The notes under the pieces: model-generated
The model's database searches: none
The model's input: the letters and a program-made list of their open reading frames with translations, nothing else
Told to the model about the DNA's origin: nothing
NCBI GenBank assembly: GCA_028819845.1
Contig: JAPPKS010000032.1
Span: 62,001-126,000, forward strand
Direction of reading: 5' to 3'
DNA length: 64,000 bases
From: Candidatus Poribacteria bacterium
GTDB taxonomy: Bacteria > Poribacteria > WGA-4E > PCPOR2b
Shown: piece after piece, positions 34,826 to 43,039 of the stretch
Layout: the number at the start of each line of letters is the position of its first letter
Position numbering within the stretch: position 1 is the first letter of the stretch
Translations under genes and position numbers: made by a program

Positions 34826-36673
34826 ATGTCTCAGCTATGGGATCGGATCGCTTCAGAATACAACGCCGGCGTTTCTCACCAATTTCTGCTCCATTTTAAT
34901 GTTGAAGATTTGGTACGTGATGAAGTGTACGGTTATTTGCCGATGTTTCCATATGTTATGGAGCAACTGAATGTCCTTGGCTGCGATTTCGTCATCGGCT
35001 ATGCGCCTTCGCAAGGGGTCGTATGGCCGGATATCAATCGGTGGAAAGCTATCCAAAAGTGGTTGGGGTTGCTTCCGCATGAAGAAAAAAAAGGAGATGA
35101 ATCCCGGTCGCCGATTAACTCAAAGATCCATCACTGGAACCTGCACGAAGACGGATTTTTGACTGGCAAACATCCACCGAGTGACGTTGTAAGGAAAAAC
35201 CTTGACGCTCTCGCACATGAGGGACGTGCTAAAGTTGGGCTGGTCATCAACTATGTTGAAAAGATTGTTCCGAATGCTGAGTTGACGGCGCTGGATAAGG
35301 AGTCCGCCCTCTTTCTGGATATGTTTCATGGGTGGGCAGGTGATTTTGACGTACGCATGAAAAAGAATATCGTGCTGTTCATGACGCAGAATCTTGCGGA
35401 AGTCCATCCGGCGCTCCTGAAGCAATCTGAAATTCCGACAATCGAAATCCCGTTCCCCCACTACAATGAGCGGTTGGAATTCATCAAGTATCTCATCAAT
35501 ATCCCAATCCCCTCGCCGCCGCCGACCGACAGCCAAATCACGAAGCCGATAACGCTAGCCCCTGAATTTAGCGTGGAGCAGTTCGCCCGCGATACGTCGG
35601 GTTTGAACCTGTTTGGTATACATGACGTTGCGCTGCGTGCTGAAGAAGCGCAGACGGCAATTACGCCTGAATTGACAGAGAGCTACCGCCGAAATCGCGT
35701 TGAGATTTTCAGCCACGGCATTGTCGAGGTTCTCGACACTTCCGCTGATTTGGGAGGGATACGCGGGATGGATCACGTGATTGCTGTCATTCGAGACGTT
35801 TCCGCAGCCATGAACGAAGGCGACCTTCGGCGCGTACCCCGCGGTCTGCTTTTTCTCGGAACCCCCGGTACCGGCAGAGCCATGGCTGCCGGAATGCTGG
35901 CAGGTCATGCAAATATGGCGTGCGTGAGGCTCAGAAACATTCGCGAAATCGGCGCGGAATTTGCCTATCCGAGCGGCGAGGAACACGCTTATGAGCGGAA
36001 TTTAAAACTTGCCATCAACTTTATCCAGGCGGTTGCGCCAGTTGTTGTATTGATAGACATGGATAGGGCTTGGGCGCTTCGGGCGAGTTTGCAGCCGTCT
36101 CACCTCGTCAGCACGTTGCCGGTTGAGTTGTTGAACGCCATTGATGACCCTTCGCTACACGGGAAAGTGATTTGGGTTGGTTCGTCAAACCGCCCCGATC
36201 TGATGGACGCAATATTCCGTAGAGACGGGGTTTTCGATCACAAATTGGTCTTTCTTCCGCCCGCGCCGGCGGAACGCGCCGATATTTTGGAGCATTTTTT
36301 CAACGATGCCGAGATTGCTGTCCAACATGTCGATTTTGGAAAGATTGGCGGGGACGGATTTACGGACGGACTTTGCAGCAGCCACCTTAATGTTATCGTG
36401 CAGCGAAGCTACAACATTGCAAAACGCAATAATCGACAAGCTGTAACTGAAGCTGATCTCATTGAAGCAGCGATCGACTATGTGCCGGAGTATTCACCCG
36501 AGATGAATGAGTTTACTGCACTGCTCGCCCTGCGGGAAGCCAATTCCCGTTCGATGATTCCCGCGGAATTACCCGAAGAATTTCGGGGATTTGTCGCGGG
36601 CAATCGAATCAATAAGACAGCGATTAATCAGCGTGTGATAGAGCTTGCACAGCAGCTTGGGTTGGAGCCATAG
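34826..36673 (+). CDS. AAA-type ATPase-fold protein with degenerate Walker motifs (Ycf46-like)
   Basis: A 615-residue protein. The AAA core begins at about residue 308 with LGGIRGMDHVIAVIRDV. The P-loop is GTPGTGRA (345-352), with Arg in place of the Walker A Lys and Ala in place of Ser/Thr. Walker B reads VVVLIDMDRA, so the catalytic Glu is Met412. Sensor-1-like GSSNRPDLMDAIFRRDGVFD keeps the Asn and both arginine-finger-type residues. The N-terminal 300 residues (SEYNAGVSHQFLLHFNVEDL and LGCDFVIGYAPSQG) recall the CDF/Ycf46 type of AAA protein. Helical C-terminal AAA lid and an extra domain (SYNIAKRNNRQAVTEADL) follow. ATP hydrolysis is unlikely without repair; ATP binding is doubtful. Confidence 0.8.
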   Translation: MSQLWDRIASEYNAGVSHQFLLHFNVEDLVRDEVYGYLPMFPYVMEQLNVLGCDFVIGYAPSQGVVWPDINRWKAIQKWLGLLPHEEKKGDESRSPINSKIHHWNLHEDGFLTGKHPPSDVVRKNLDALAHEGRAKVGLVINYVEKIVPNAELTALDKESALFLDMFHGWAGDFDVRMKKNIVLFMTQNLAEVHPALLKQSEIPTIEIPFPHYNERLEFIKYLINIPIPSPPPTDSQITKPITLAPEFSVEQFARDTSGLNLFGIHDVALRAEEAQTAITPELTESYRRNRVEIFSHGIVEVLDTSADLGGIRGMDHVIAVIRDVSAAMNEGDLRRVPRGLLFLGTPGTGRAMAAGMLAGHANMACVRLRNIREIGAEFAYPSGEEHAYERNLKLAINFIQAVAPVVVLIDMDRAWALRASLQPSHLVSTLPVELLNAIDDPSLHGKVIWVGSSNRPDLMDAIFRRDGVFDHKLVFLPPAPAERADILEHFFNDAEIAVQHVDFGKIGGDGFTDGLCSSHLNVIVQRSYNIAKRNNRQAVTEADLIEAAIDYVPEYSPEMNEFTALLALREANSRSMIPAELPEEFRGFVAGNRINKTAINQRVIELAQQLGLEP

Positions 36674-36833
36674 TTTTCTCATGCGAACGACGTGTTGTTC
36701 GCGATGGTTTACCGTACACGCCCGCCATAGGTTGTAATCCGATGTATGTTACGCCTTCCCGAATTCCCCCCAACAAATGCGATGGGATTTTTGAGATTGA
36801 GAATCAGCTGCGTTATTGGCGAGGTTAAAGGTT

Positions 36834-36855
36834 CGCGATTCGGAGATGGCTCCTA
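36834..36855. repeat. Interspersed palindromic repeat family B, short copy 2
   Basis: CGCGATTCGGAGATGGCTCCT, identical to the left arm at 29706-29728 except for one base. No right arm is seen, so this is a truncated copy. Confidence 0.55.
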
Positions 36856-36889
36856 TAATCTTTTTACGGTGTTCAACAATGACGTTAAA

Positions 36890-36959
36890 AAGCTAGGATT
36901 GAGACGGTATGAATGAAAGCGAACCGCTCACCGGTGAAATTCTTGTCGTTGACTTTTAA
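36890..36959 (+). pseudogene. Remnant of the 5' end of the response regulator-GGDEF gene
   Basis: The stretch from about 36890 (AAAAAGCTAGGATTGAGACG) matches the leader and first codons of the intact gene at 38182-38246. ATG 36909 opens a frame reading MNESEPLTGEILVVDF and then stops at TAA 36957-36959, against MNESEPLTGKILVVDGETS in the intact copy. Beyond VVD the two sequences no longer match. It is a truncated duplicate, not a gene. The TolB-like gene lies between the two copies. Confidence 0.85.
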
Positions 36960-37043
36960 AGAATTAAACCCTCTGTCCTCGCGTCCCACCAGAAGACAAG
37001 CAGTCATCCTGATGGGTAGGCGAAAACCAACAAGTGCTAACCA

Positions 37044-37083
37044 TATACCCCCTAGCTTCAGTTCTCTTGAGCTAGGGGGTATA
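37044..37083. repeat. 14-bp perfect inverted repeat (hairpin) upstream of the TolB-like gene
   Basis: Arms TATACCCCCTAGCT (37044-37057) and AGCTAGGGGGTATA (37070-37083) are perfectly complementary with a 12-base loop. No T-run follows, so it is not an ordinary intrinsic terminator. It may be an insertion-sequence-like end or an RNA stem; no transposase is nearby. Confidence 0.6.
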
Positions 37084-37135
37084 CGGAGACCGATTATCTT
37101 ATGACAACATACAATGATGTCGTTTGAAAATAGTG

Positions 37136-38146
37136 ATGAAACCGCCGAAAGTTATATCTCCTCGTGTTTTTATGGCTATTTTTGCGTTTGGAGTTGTTTT
37201 AGTTGGGCAGCAGGATTCCGCGGCAGCTCCCAACGGCACAATCTCGTTCCTATCAGATCGGGATAGCGAACCTCCACACCAAGGCGGCGCGACGGTAGTT
37301 TATCTAATTGAGGCCGATGGAAGCAACGAACGGAAGTGGCTTGAGGAACCGGAGGCAAGTTTTAGTAGAGTTGCCTGGTCCCCTGATGGAAGCGAGGTCG
37401 CCTTCCACCTCGAGACGGATTTTGATATCCATATTTATACGATGGATGTCCGCACGGAAAAACGGATAAATGTGACCGCGCATTTGAGGAATCATGAGTT
37501 TTTAGGTCCCACGTGGTCTTGGGATGGGAGGTGGTTGGCTTTTTCAAGTCCTCAACAGCGCGGCAAACGTGCCGACATCTACGTAATGGCTTTGGCAGGA
37601 AAGGCGGCGGAAAACTTGACAAATCGACCGGAGGAATATGATGGCCTCACGGATTGGTCACCTAATTCTTCAATAATTGCCTATACGTCGATTCGATCCG
37701 GGTGGGGCGAAATTTACACAATCGACCAAAATCGTGGCGAACCTGTTAATTTGACTAATCTTCCCGCAGATGATTTATGTCCGAGTTGGTCCCCGGACGG
37801 CAAGAAAATTGCATTTTATTCCAATCGGCAAGGGCGCCAAGATGATATCTACGTGATGAACGCAGATGGGAGCAACGTTGTCAACCTGACCAACCACCCT
37901 TCGGAAGATAGAATGCCCGCGTGGGCGCCCGACGGACGATGGATTGCCTTCCAATCAACTCGTGCTCAGATATGGAATATCTATATAATGGATACCAATG
38001 GCGACAGTCAGACGCAACTCACCAAACATCCGTCGGTAAACAGCAGGCCATCCTGGGTAGATCCAGATTCGCCTTTATCTAGTTTTATAGATTCGCAAGG
38101 CAAACTCCCAGCGGTCTGGGGACACCTCAAATCACGGAAAAGGTAA
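37136..38146 (+). CDS. Secreted TolB-like/PD40 beta-propeller protein
   Basis: A 336-residue protein from ATG 37136; a TTG at 37124 is an alternative and neither has a good ribosome-binding site. The signal peptide is VFMAIFAFGVVLVGQQDSAAA. PD40 units repeat: FSRVAWSPDGSEVAFH, GPTWSWDGRWLAFSS, LTDWSPNSSIIAYTS, CPSWSPDGKKIAFYS, MPAWAPDGRWIAFQS. The last residues DSQGKLPAVWGHLKSRKR resemble the LamG protein's C-terminus. A propeller of this kind usually binds partner proteins at the outer membrane/periplasm. It sits between two copies of the response-regulator 5' sequence. Confidence 0.85.
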   Translation: MKPPKVISPRVFMAIFAFGVVLVGQQDSAAAPNGTISFLSDRDSEPPHQGGATVVYLIEADGSNERKWLEEPEASFSRVAWSPDGSEVAFHLETDFDIHIYTMDVRTEKRINVTAHLRNHEFLGPTWSWDGRWLAFSSPQQRGKRADIYVMALAGKAAENLTNRPEEYDGLTDWSPNSSIIAYTSIRSGWGEIYTIDQNRGEPVNLTNLPADDLCPSWSPDGKKIAFYSNRQGRQDDIYVMNADGSNVVNLTNHPSEDRMPAWAPDGRWIAFQSTRAQIWNIYIMDTNGDSQTQLTKHPSVNSRPSWVDPDSPLSSFIDSQGKLPAVWGHLKSRKR

Positions 38147-38201
38147 CGGATTGGAGACACGAACTGCAACAACGAAGTTCGAAAGCTAGGATTGAGACGG
38201 T

Positions 38202-39236
38202 ATGAATGAGAGCGAACCGCTCACAGGTAAAATTCTTGTGGTTGATGGAGAGACTTCAGTCTCCGAAGTGTTGTCGATGTTTTTGGATGAAGCGGGCCAT
38301 GATGTTACAAGTTCGCTCACCGGTACGGAGGCGATGCAACTCATCAAAGAAGATGTGTATGACGTTGTGTTGACGGATCTGGTGCTGCCGGATATCAGTG
38401 GAGGCGAGAGGTTAAGCGGCGGACTGAAACTTCTAGAGTTTGCGAAGCAGGTTGATTCCTCGGTTGAGGTCATTATCATTACGAGTCACGGCACGCTCAA
38501 TACAATTAAGCGTGCAATGCGGTTGGGCGCCTACGATTTTATTGTGAAACCTCCAATTTGGGAGGAGGTTATTCAAGACGTTGCAAGTGCGCTCGTTAAA
38601 CGCCGATTGGCAGTTGAACGGGAAAGATTGGCTCGTGAGGTGAAACAATCCCGTGAAAGCGATCTGGCTAGACTACTGCAACTGTACGATAATCTTGCCA
38701 GCGAAATGAAGCAGGCGCGTGCGGATAATCAAGAATTGTTCGACTTAGCGACACGCGACGGTGTAACGAATCTATACAACCATCGCTATTTTCAGTCGCA
38801 ACTTCAAAATCTGATGCATGAAAGGCCGCTGAAGCAGTCAATTTCACTGGTTATGATCGATGCGGATAATTTTAAACTTTATAATGACCGGTACGGGCAT
38901 TTGAAAGGGGACAAGATTCTTCGGGAAATTGCTAATGTACTCAATCGCAACATTCGCGACACTGACATCGCCGCACGATACGGCGGGGACGAGTTTGTTG
39001 TCCTGCTGCTTGAAACAGACAAGCACCGGGCAATCCGGTTTGCGGAACGATGTGTACGCTTGGTTAGCGAACATTCGTTTGATGAAGTAAATCCGGAGTA
39101 TAAATTGACGATTAGCGCCGGGGTTGCCACTAGTCCGGAAGATGCAACCAATCCGGACAAACTCATTCAAAAAGCCGATAAACGATGCTATGCGGCGAAG
39201 CAAGCCGGAGGTAATAGGGTGCGTGCTGTCGAATAG
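38202..39236 (+). CDS. Response regulator-diguanylate cyclase (REC-GGDEF)
   Basis: A 344-residue protein. The receiver domain (1-125) has the phospho-acceptor Asp59 (VVLTDLVLPD), Ser/Thr94-95 and Lys116 in FIVKPP, but the acidic pair reads VVDGE, so one of the two acids is Gly16. A helical linker (about 130-180) leads to the GGDEF domain, with YGGDEF at 260-265. The inhibitory I-site RDTD (252-255) lies five residues upstream. It should make cyclic-di-GMP with product inhibition. The linker contains KQSRESDLARLLQLYDNLASE, a coiled-coil. The start ATG 38202 lacks a strong Shine-Dalgarno site. Confidence 0.9.
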   Translation: MNESEPLTGKILVVDGETSVSEVLSMFLDEAGHDVTSSLTGTEAMQLIKEDVYDVVLTDLVLPDISGGERLSGGLKLLEFAKQVDSSVEVIIITSHGTLNTIKRAMRLGAYDFIVKPPIWEEVIQDVASALVKRRLAVERERLAREVKQSRESDLARLLQLYDNLASEMKQARADNQELFDLATRDGVTNLYNHRYFQSQLQNLMHERPLKQSISLVMIDADNFKLYNDRYGHLKGDKILREIANVLNRNIRDTDIAARYGGDEFVVLLLETDKHRAIRFAERCVRLVSEHSFDEVNPEYKLTISAGVATSPEDATNPDKLIQKADKRCYAAKQAGGNRVRAVE

Positions 39237-39297
39237 TTGAATTGGCTTGACAAGCCGAATGTCCGTAATGTAAACTCTATATGCTTCTCTCCCTTAT

Positions 39298-39384
39298 GCC
39301 GGGATGTTGGAATTTGGTAGACAAGCTAGATTCAGGATCTAGTGGGCGTTTTTGCCCGTAGGGGTTCGAGTCCCCTTCCCGGCA
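39298..39384 (+). tRNA. tRNA-Leu (anticodon CAG)
   Basis: The acceptor stem GCCGGGA pairs with TCCCGGC. The anticodon arm CTAGA-TTCAGGA-TCTAG has a seven-base loop with CAG at the anticodon position. A long variable arm (GTGGGCG-TTTT-TGCCCGT) marks a class II tRNA, and GGGGTTCGAGTCCCC is the T arm. No CCA is encoded. The D arm contains TGGTAGACAAG. Length is 87 bases. Confidence 0.95.
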
Positions 39385-39536
39385 TTCATTTTCGGTTTTC
39401 CCCTCCCGCGATTTTCTCATTTGACATCTTTCCTTATTAGAGCTTGTTTGAATAATAGATGACGAAGCCATTCTTGGGCGTTTGAATTGCTATAACCGTT
39501 GGAACTTCTATCGCACGGGATTCACTTTGGCCTTCG

Positions 39537-39875
39537 CTATTCGCTCAGTTGATCTAATTCAGTCGCTTGATCTCGACAAAAACCTTTCTCCAGCATGGAG
39601 CGGGGCAAGATGCCCCGCTGGGGCTAAACGGCAGGTTTTTGCTGTGTGTGGGTGGTTGGTTGTCGGGTGGAATGAATTATGCGATTGGAATGAAATAACA
39701 TGAGGGTTGTTGGGAATTAGCCGCGGCGTTCTTGTTTGGTGATCAATTGGGATGGGTGAGGTTTTAAAAGAGTTGGGTTTCGCTATTTTCATCGGATTTT
39801 GCACGCAGTTAAGCTGGTGGTGCGGTTCGTTATGATGGGCGGTTTTTGAATGAATCCGCTCTACCCAACCTACAA
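39537..39875. repeat. Large interspersed repeat family D, copy 1
   Basis: Starts CTATTCGCTCAGTTGATC and ends AATCCGCTCTACCCAACC. Nearly identical to 40197-40573 over about 330 bases; copy 2 has a roughly 44-base insertion after GATGCCC. The unit contains GTTGGGTT ... AACCCAAC as widely spaced inverted arms. Confidence 0.85.
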
Positions 39876-40067
39876 GAACTGTCTGAATATTGGGGGTGAG
39901 TTCAACAGGAACTGTCTGAACTGTGATTTTTGTGATTAAATGATGGGCTATGATTATTTTAGTCATTTGGGTAAATATACACAAGGAGTGATTGAAAATC
40001 GAGGCTGGGAAGCCTCTCCCACACACCGATGAGTCAATGCATAATTTTTGATAATCGAGATTGATTC

Positions 40068-40198
40068 GGTTGCGGGAGGTTACAAAAGCGTTGGGTTACG
40101 CTCCGTGCATCGAATCTTGTACGCCGTTAGTCTTCCGTAGAGCAATGCAAAATTGCACGTTATTTGGTGAAATCCGCTCAACCCAACCTACAAGAACT
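40068..40198. repeat. Degenerate half-copy of repeat family D
   Basis: GGTTACAAAAGCGTTGGGTTA through AATCCGCTCAACCCAACC parallels the right half of the D units (GGTTTTAAAAGAGTTGGGTTT through AATCCGCTCTACCCAACC) but is diverged. It joins directly to the start of copy 2, so the region is a tandem array of D units. Confidence 0.55.
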
Positions 40199-40573
40199 AT
40201 TCGCTCAGTTGATCCTATTCAGTCGCTTGATCCCACCAAATACCTTACTCCAGCATGGAGCGGTGCAAGATGCCCGGCCTACGGGGCGTGGTGGTGTACT
40301 ATATACGTTTCGCCCCGCTGGGGCTAAACGGCAGGTTTTTGCTGTGTGCCGGTGGTTGGTTGTCGGGTGGAATGAATTATGCGATTGGAATGAAATAACA
40401 TGAGGGTTGTTGGGAATTAGCCGCGGCGTTCTTGTTTGGTGATCAATTGGGATGGGTGAGGTTTTAAAAGAGTTGGGTTTCGCTACTTTCATCGGATTTT
40501 GCACGCAGTTAGGCTGGTGGTGCGGTTCGTTATAATGGGCGGTTTTTGAATGAATCCGCTCTACCCAACCTAC
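40197..40573. repeat. Large interspersed repeat family D, copy 2
   Basis: Matches copy 1 at 39537-39875; CTATTCGCTCAGTTGATC at the left, CTACCCAACCTACAGG at the right. The insertion TACGGGGCGTGGTGGTGTAC (40281-40300) and following bases are absent from copy 1. Confidence 0.85.
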
Positions 40574-40596
40574 AGGAGTTTGTTTTTGAATAATGG

Positions 40597-40740
40597 TCGC
40601 GATTCGGAGATCGCTCCTACGGCGGGCGGGTTCTGATAGGAGTGAATTCCGATTCCCGACGATATGTTCGTCTAGTTGAGCCAACCTACGAAAATGCTGT
40701 ATTCTTTATGCCTGCCGTGCGGATGGGGCTTTAGGTTGAG
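40597..40740. repeat. Interspersed palindromic repeat family B, copy 3
   Basis: TCGCGATTCGGAGATCGCTC on the left and ATAGGAGTGAATTCCGATTC on the right form imperfect inverted arms. The following CCCGACGATATGTTCG to GCCTGCCGTGCGGATGGGGC stretch matches the extension of copy 1. Confidence 0.7.
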
Positions 40741-40762
40741 TTGGCGCGCATTGATAAACGGG

Positions 40763-40925
40763 TCTTATCGCGTGCGGGAGGACGCTCGCACAGAGCTAGG
40801 GAAGATATCAAATCTGAATGGTTAAGCGTTCGCTGCGTGCGGTTGGTCAATGGGCGGGGGGGACCCCGCCCCTACGAATACGCACGCCATCAAATAAATG
40901 TCAACTTGCCCTATTGAGATTAAAG
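40763..40925. repeat. Interspersed repeat family C, copy 1
   Basis: CTTATCGCGTGCGGGAGGAC, an AGGGAAGATATCAAATCTGA middle and GGGCGGGGGGGACCCCGCCC hairpin with CCTACGAATACGCACGCCAT. Matches 45959-46120 and 51871-52020. Two hairpins are visible: GGGAG-GACG-CTC and GGCGGGG ... CCCCGCC. Confidence 0.8.
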
Positions 40926-40970
40926 TTTTCCTCTGGGGCTTTGAGTTTCGGAATTATTGCGGCGAGATGT

Positions 40971-42173
40971 CTATTTGTCTCGGCGCAAGGTCTCCGGGAC
41001 GAGCCGAAGGAAGATTGCAACTCCTGTCAATCCGATTCCTGCCAAAACGAAAGCTGAGATTGGCAGCCCCCACACCTGCGCTATATTTCCCACGACCAAA
41101 GGACCTGTAACACCGCCAATGTCCCCAATCAACCGCCATACTCCGAGGAATTCGCCTGTGCCTTCCTGCGGCGCCAAGTCAGCGCCAAGCGTCATCATGG
41201 TGCCGGAACCAAGCCCATTCCCAAACCCCATAACAATGGTTGCAACGAGGAGTGAGGCGAAACTCCCAGTAAACGGCACCATCGCCATCCCCAGTCCAAA
41301 AATGAAGAAACAGGGGACAACGGCGTAACGCCTGCCGAATCGATCCATGATGAACCCAGCCAGCGGAAACATCGACAGGTCAACAAATGATGAAATGCTC
41401 AGAATAAGCCCTACTGCTTGAACATCCAGCCCGACGATTTCACTACCGTAGAGCGGGATAATAATCCCCCTGCCGGTTCGAAGCGCTTGTGCGCAGACAT
41501 GTGCAGTGCCCGCTGACGCCAACGCGCGGTAATTTGACTTTAACACAGTGACGAACCGTTTCCAGTATAACGAATAATGAACTGTTGGGGGTTGAAGTTT
41601 TCTTCTGGCAATGAAGAAGATAGATAGAAGGAAATTCATTGCCATAATTGCGGAAAACATAAAAAAGGGAGACCGCAGCCCATAATGTGTGCCGAAATAA
41701 CCCCCGGCAGCGGGACCCAAAAACGTTCCAATTCGGTTTATACCGCCAAACAGTGCCAGCGATCTACCGCGCACCGCACGCGGGATAGCATCTGTCATGT
41801 ATGTGTACCGGGCAACCGCCCATAGCGCACCGCCCATGCCTCCGATTAGTTGATAGACCACCAACTCGTAGAAGGAGTGAGCAAGTCCAATACCGAGCAT
41901 GGATAGCCCCAACACGACAGAACCAATTAACATTGACAATTTGCGTCCAACCCGATCTAGCAAGATACCGGCGGGCACGTCGGCGATTAATATACCGACT
42001 TCATGCATGGCGACAGCGAGACCGATTAGGCTGAAGGAGACGTTGAAGGATTTCGCATAGAGCGGCAGTGTTGGAATGAGGGCGCCTTGCCCAAAGGAGA
42101 GCAGGAAGGTTGGCAGATAAATCGGCAGGCATAAAGATAACCACGTAAACGTAATCTTTGGCAGGTTTTGCAT
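40971..42173 (-). CDS. MFS transporter
   Basis: A 400-residue protein with 12 predicted hydrophobic segments. TM1 is FTWLSLCLPIYLPTFLLSFG; the A-motif-like loop PAGILLDRVGRKLSMLIG follows TM2, and a second copy GFIMDRFGRRYAVVP lies after TM8. MFS members move sugars, organic acids or drugs by proton coupling. It is the last gene of the acylating dehydrogenase/enolase-like/deacetylase operon, 17 bases after the CE4 gene. The catabolic context suggests uptake of the substrate rather than drug export. Confidence 0.9.
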   Translation of the reverse strand: MQNLPKITFTWLSLCLPIYLPTFLLSFGQGALIPTLPLYAKSFNVSFSLIGLAVAMHEVGILIADVPAGILLDRVGRKLSMLIGSVVLGLSMLGIGLAHSFYELVVYQLIGGMGGALWAVARYTYMTDAIPRAVRGRSLALFGGINRIGTFLGPAAGGYFGTHYGLRSPFFMFSAIMAMNFLLSIFFIARRKLQPPTVHYSLYWKRFVTVLKSNYRALASAGTAHVCAQALRTGRGIIIPLYGSEIVGLDVQAVGLILSISSFVDLSMFPLAGFIMDRFGRRYAVVPCFFIFGLGMAMVPFTGSFASLLVATIVMGFGNGLGSGTMMTLGADLAPQEGTGEFLGVWRLIGDIGGVTGPLVVGNIAQVWGLPISAFVLAGIGLTGVAIFLRLVPETLRRDK

Positions 42174-42190
42174 TATTTGGGTTTATGATG

Positions 42191-42973
42191 TTAATCGCAT
42201 GACTCGCCCCTAGTATTCGCGGGCATTGCTTTATTGTCGTGGAGATATTCCGCGATACGTATTAAGGGCGCAGTCCAGATGCGATTACGAGCACCATCAA
42301 GATGGGCTAACACCTCCTCAAAATCTGACCGTGCGACGAGCAGATGACCGTCGCCAATTCCATGAAAGGTGAGGATGCTCCATCCTCCCTGATTTGCTGT
42401 TTGTTCAACTAGTCCAATGAGTTCAGCAGCGCCGCGCTGCTCACATTTAAAGGAATTCAAGCAGTGCAAGTCTGTATGATAGGGTGAATTGATAGAATTA
42501 CCTATTTCGCCGCCCGCCCGTGCTGCGAAGAAGTTGCTCGCCACGATTGGGACATAGCTTCTCCGATTAAGTCCCTTCCCAACGAATGTATTGTAGCAAG
42601 GGTAGCAAAAGGTCCATCGCCTCACTTCCGGAAAAACGGCTTTGAATCTTCTGTCCGCTTCGAGCAACTCCTCTTCCATCTCGCCGAGTGTCCGATACTC
42701 AAGTCCGCGGTGGTCCGGCGCCATGACGCCTGCAGAGGAACACCAGTGGTGTATCGAATGATTGCCGATTTCGTGCCCGGCTTCATAAGTGGGACGAAAA
42801 CGCATTAACGCCTGGCGTCCATAGTCTTCGCCGCTACCCGTGATGTAAAATGTCCCCCGCAGTCCATATTTTTCCAACAACGGTACGGCTGTGTCGATAT
42901 GCGACTGCATTCCGTCATCAAACGTGAGGCTGATTGCAGCCGCTTTGTCACCGTCCCACAGGAATTTCTGCAT
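42191..42973 (-). CDS. Polysaccharide deacetylase (CE4/NodB) family protein
   Basis: A 260-residue protein without signal peptide. The NodB motifs are present: motif 1 ISLTFDDGMQSH with the catalytic Asp pair, motif 2 GHEIGNHSIHHW with the H-x(3)-H zinc ligands, plus a GLRGTFYITGSG strand and GWSILTFHGIGDG as the C-terminal motif. It is probably cytoplasmic, which fits a small-molecule hydrolase (allantoinase-like or de-N-acylase) better than chitin deacetylation. It lies between the enolase-type enzyme and the MFS transporter. Confidence 0.88.
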   Translation of the reverse strand: MQKFLWDGDKAAAISLTFDDGMQSHIDTAVPLLEKYGLRGTFYITGSGEDYGRQALMRFRPTYEAGHEIGNHSIHHWCSSAGVMAPDHRGLEYRTLGEMEEELLEADRRFKAVFPEVRRWTFCYPCYNTFVGKGLNRRSYVPIVASNFFAARAGGEIGNSINSPYHTDLHCLNSFKCEQRGAAELIGLVEQTANQGGWSILTFHGIGDGHLLVARSDFEEVLAHLDGARNRIWTAPLIRIAEYLHDNKAMPANTRGESCD

Positions 42974-43039
42974 GTCTCTACCTCAACACGTCTACGCACG
43001 CTGAATCAACTAACACCATCGTCCCCGGTAATTGTGCAT

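Larger units (their letters stand above)
39385..40970. other. Repeat-only intergenic region
   Basis: 1.6 kb of non-coding sequence holding D, B and C repeats, listed separately. Minus-strand frames at 39559-40026 and 40205-40684 translate almost the same repeated protein-like string, so they are reflections of the repeats rather than genes. The stretch between repeats shows no tRNA or promoter. Confidence 0.75.

Noticed and set aside
35120-35536. 138-residue minus-strand ORF
   Set aside because: Antisense to the AAA gene, whose coding frame is clearly supported.
37044-37083. Intrinsic terminator
   Set aside because: No T-run follows the right arm; the element precedes a gene.
39559-40026. 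155-residue minus-strand ORF
   Set aside because: It lies in D repeat copy 1 and shares most of its translation with the ORF in copy 2 (40205-40684). It is low in recognisable features and best explained as repeat sequence.
40205-40684. 159-residue minus-strand ORF
   Set aside because: Translates D repeat copy 2; no start signal or family feature.
39385-40970. IS element or prophage beside tRNA-Leu
   Set aside because: No transposase, integrase or attachment duplication could be recognised.
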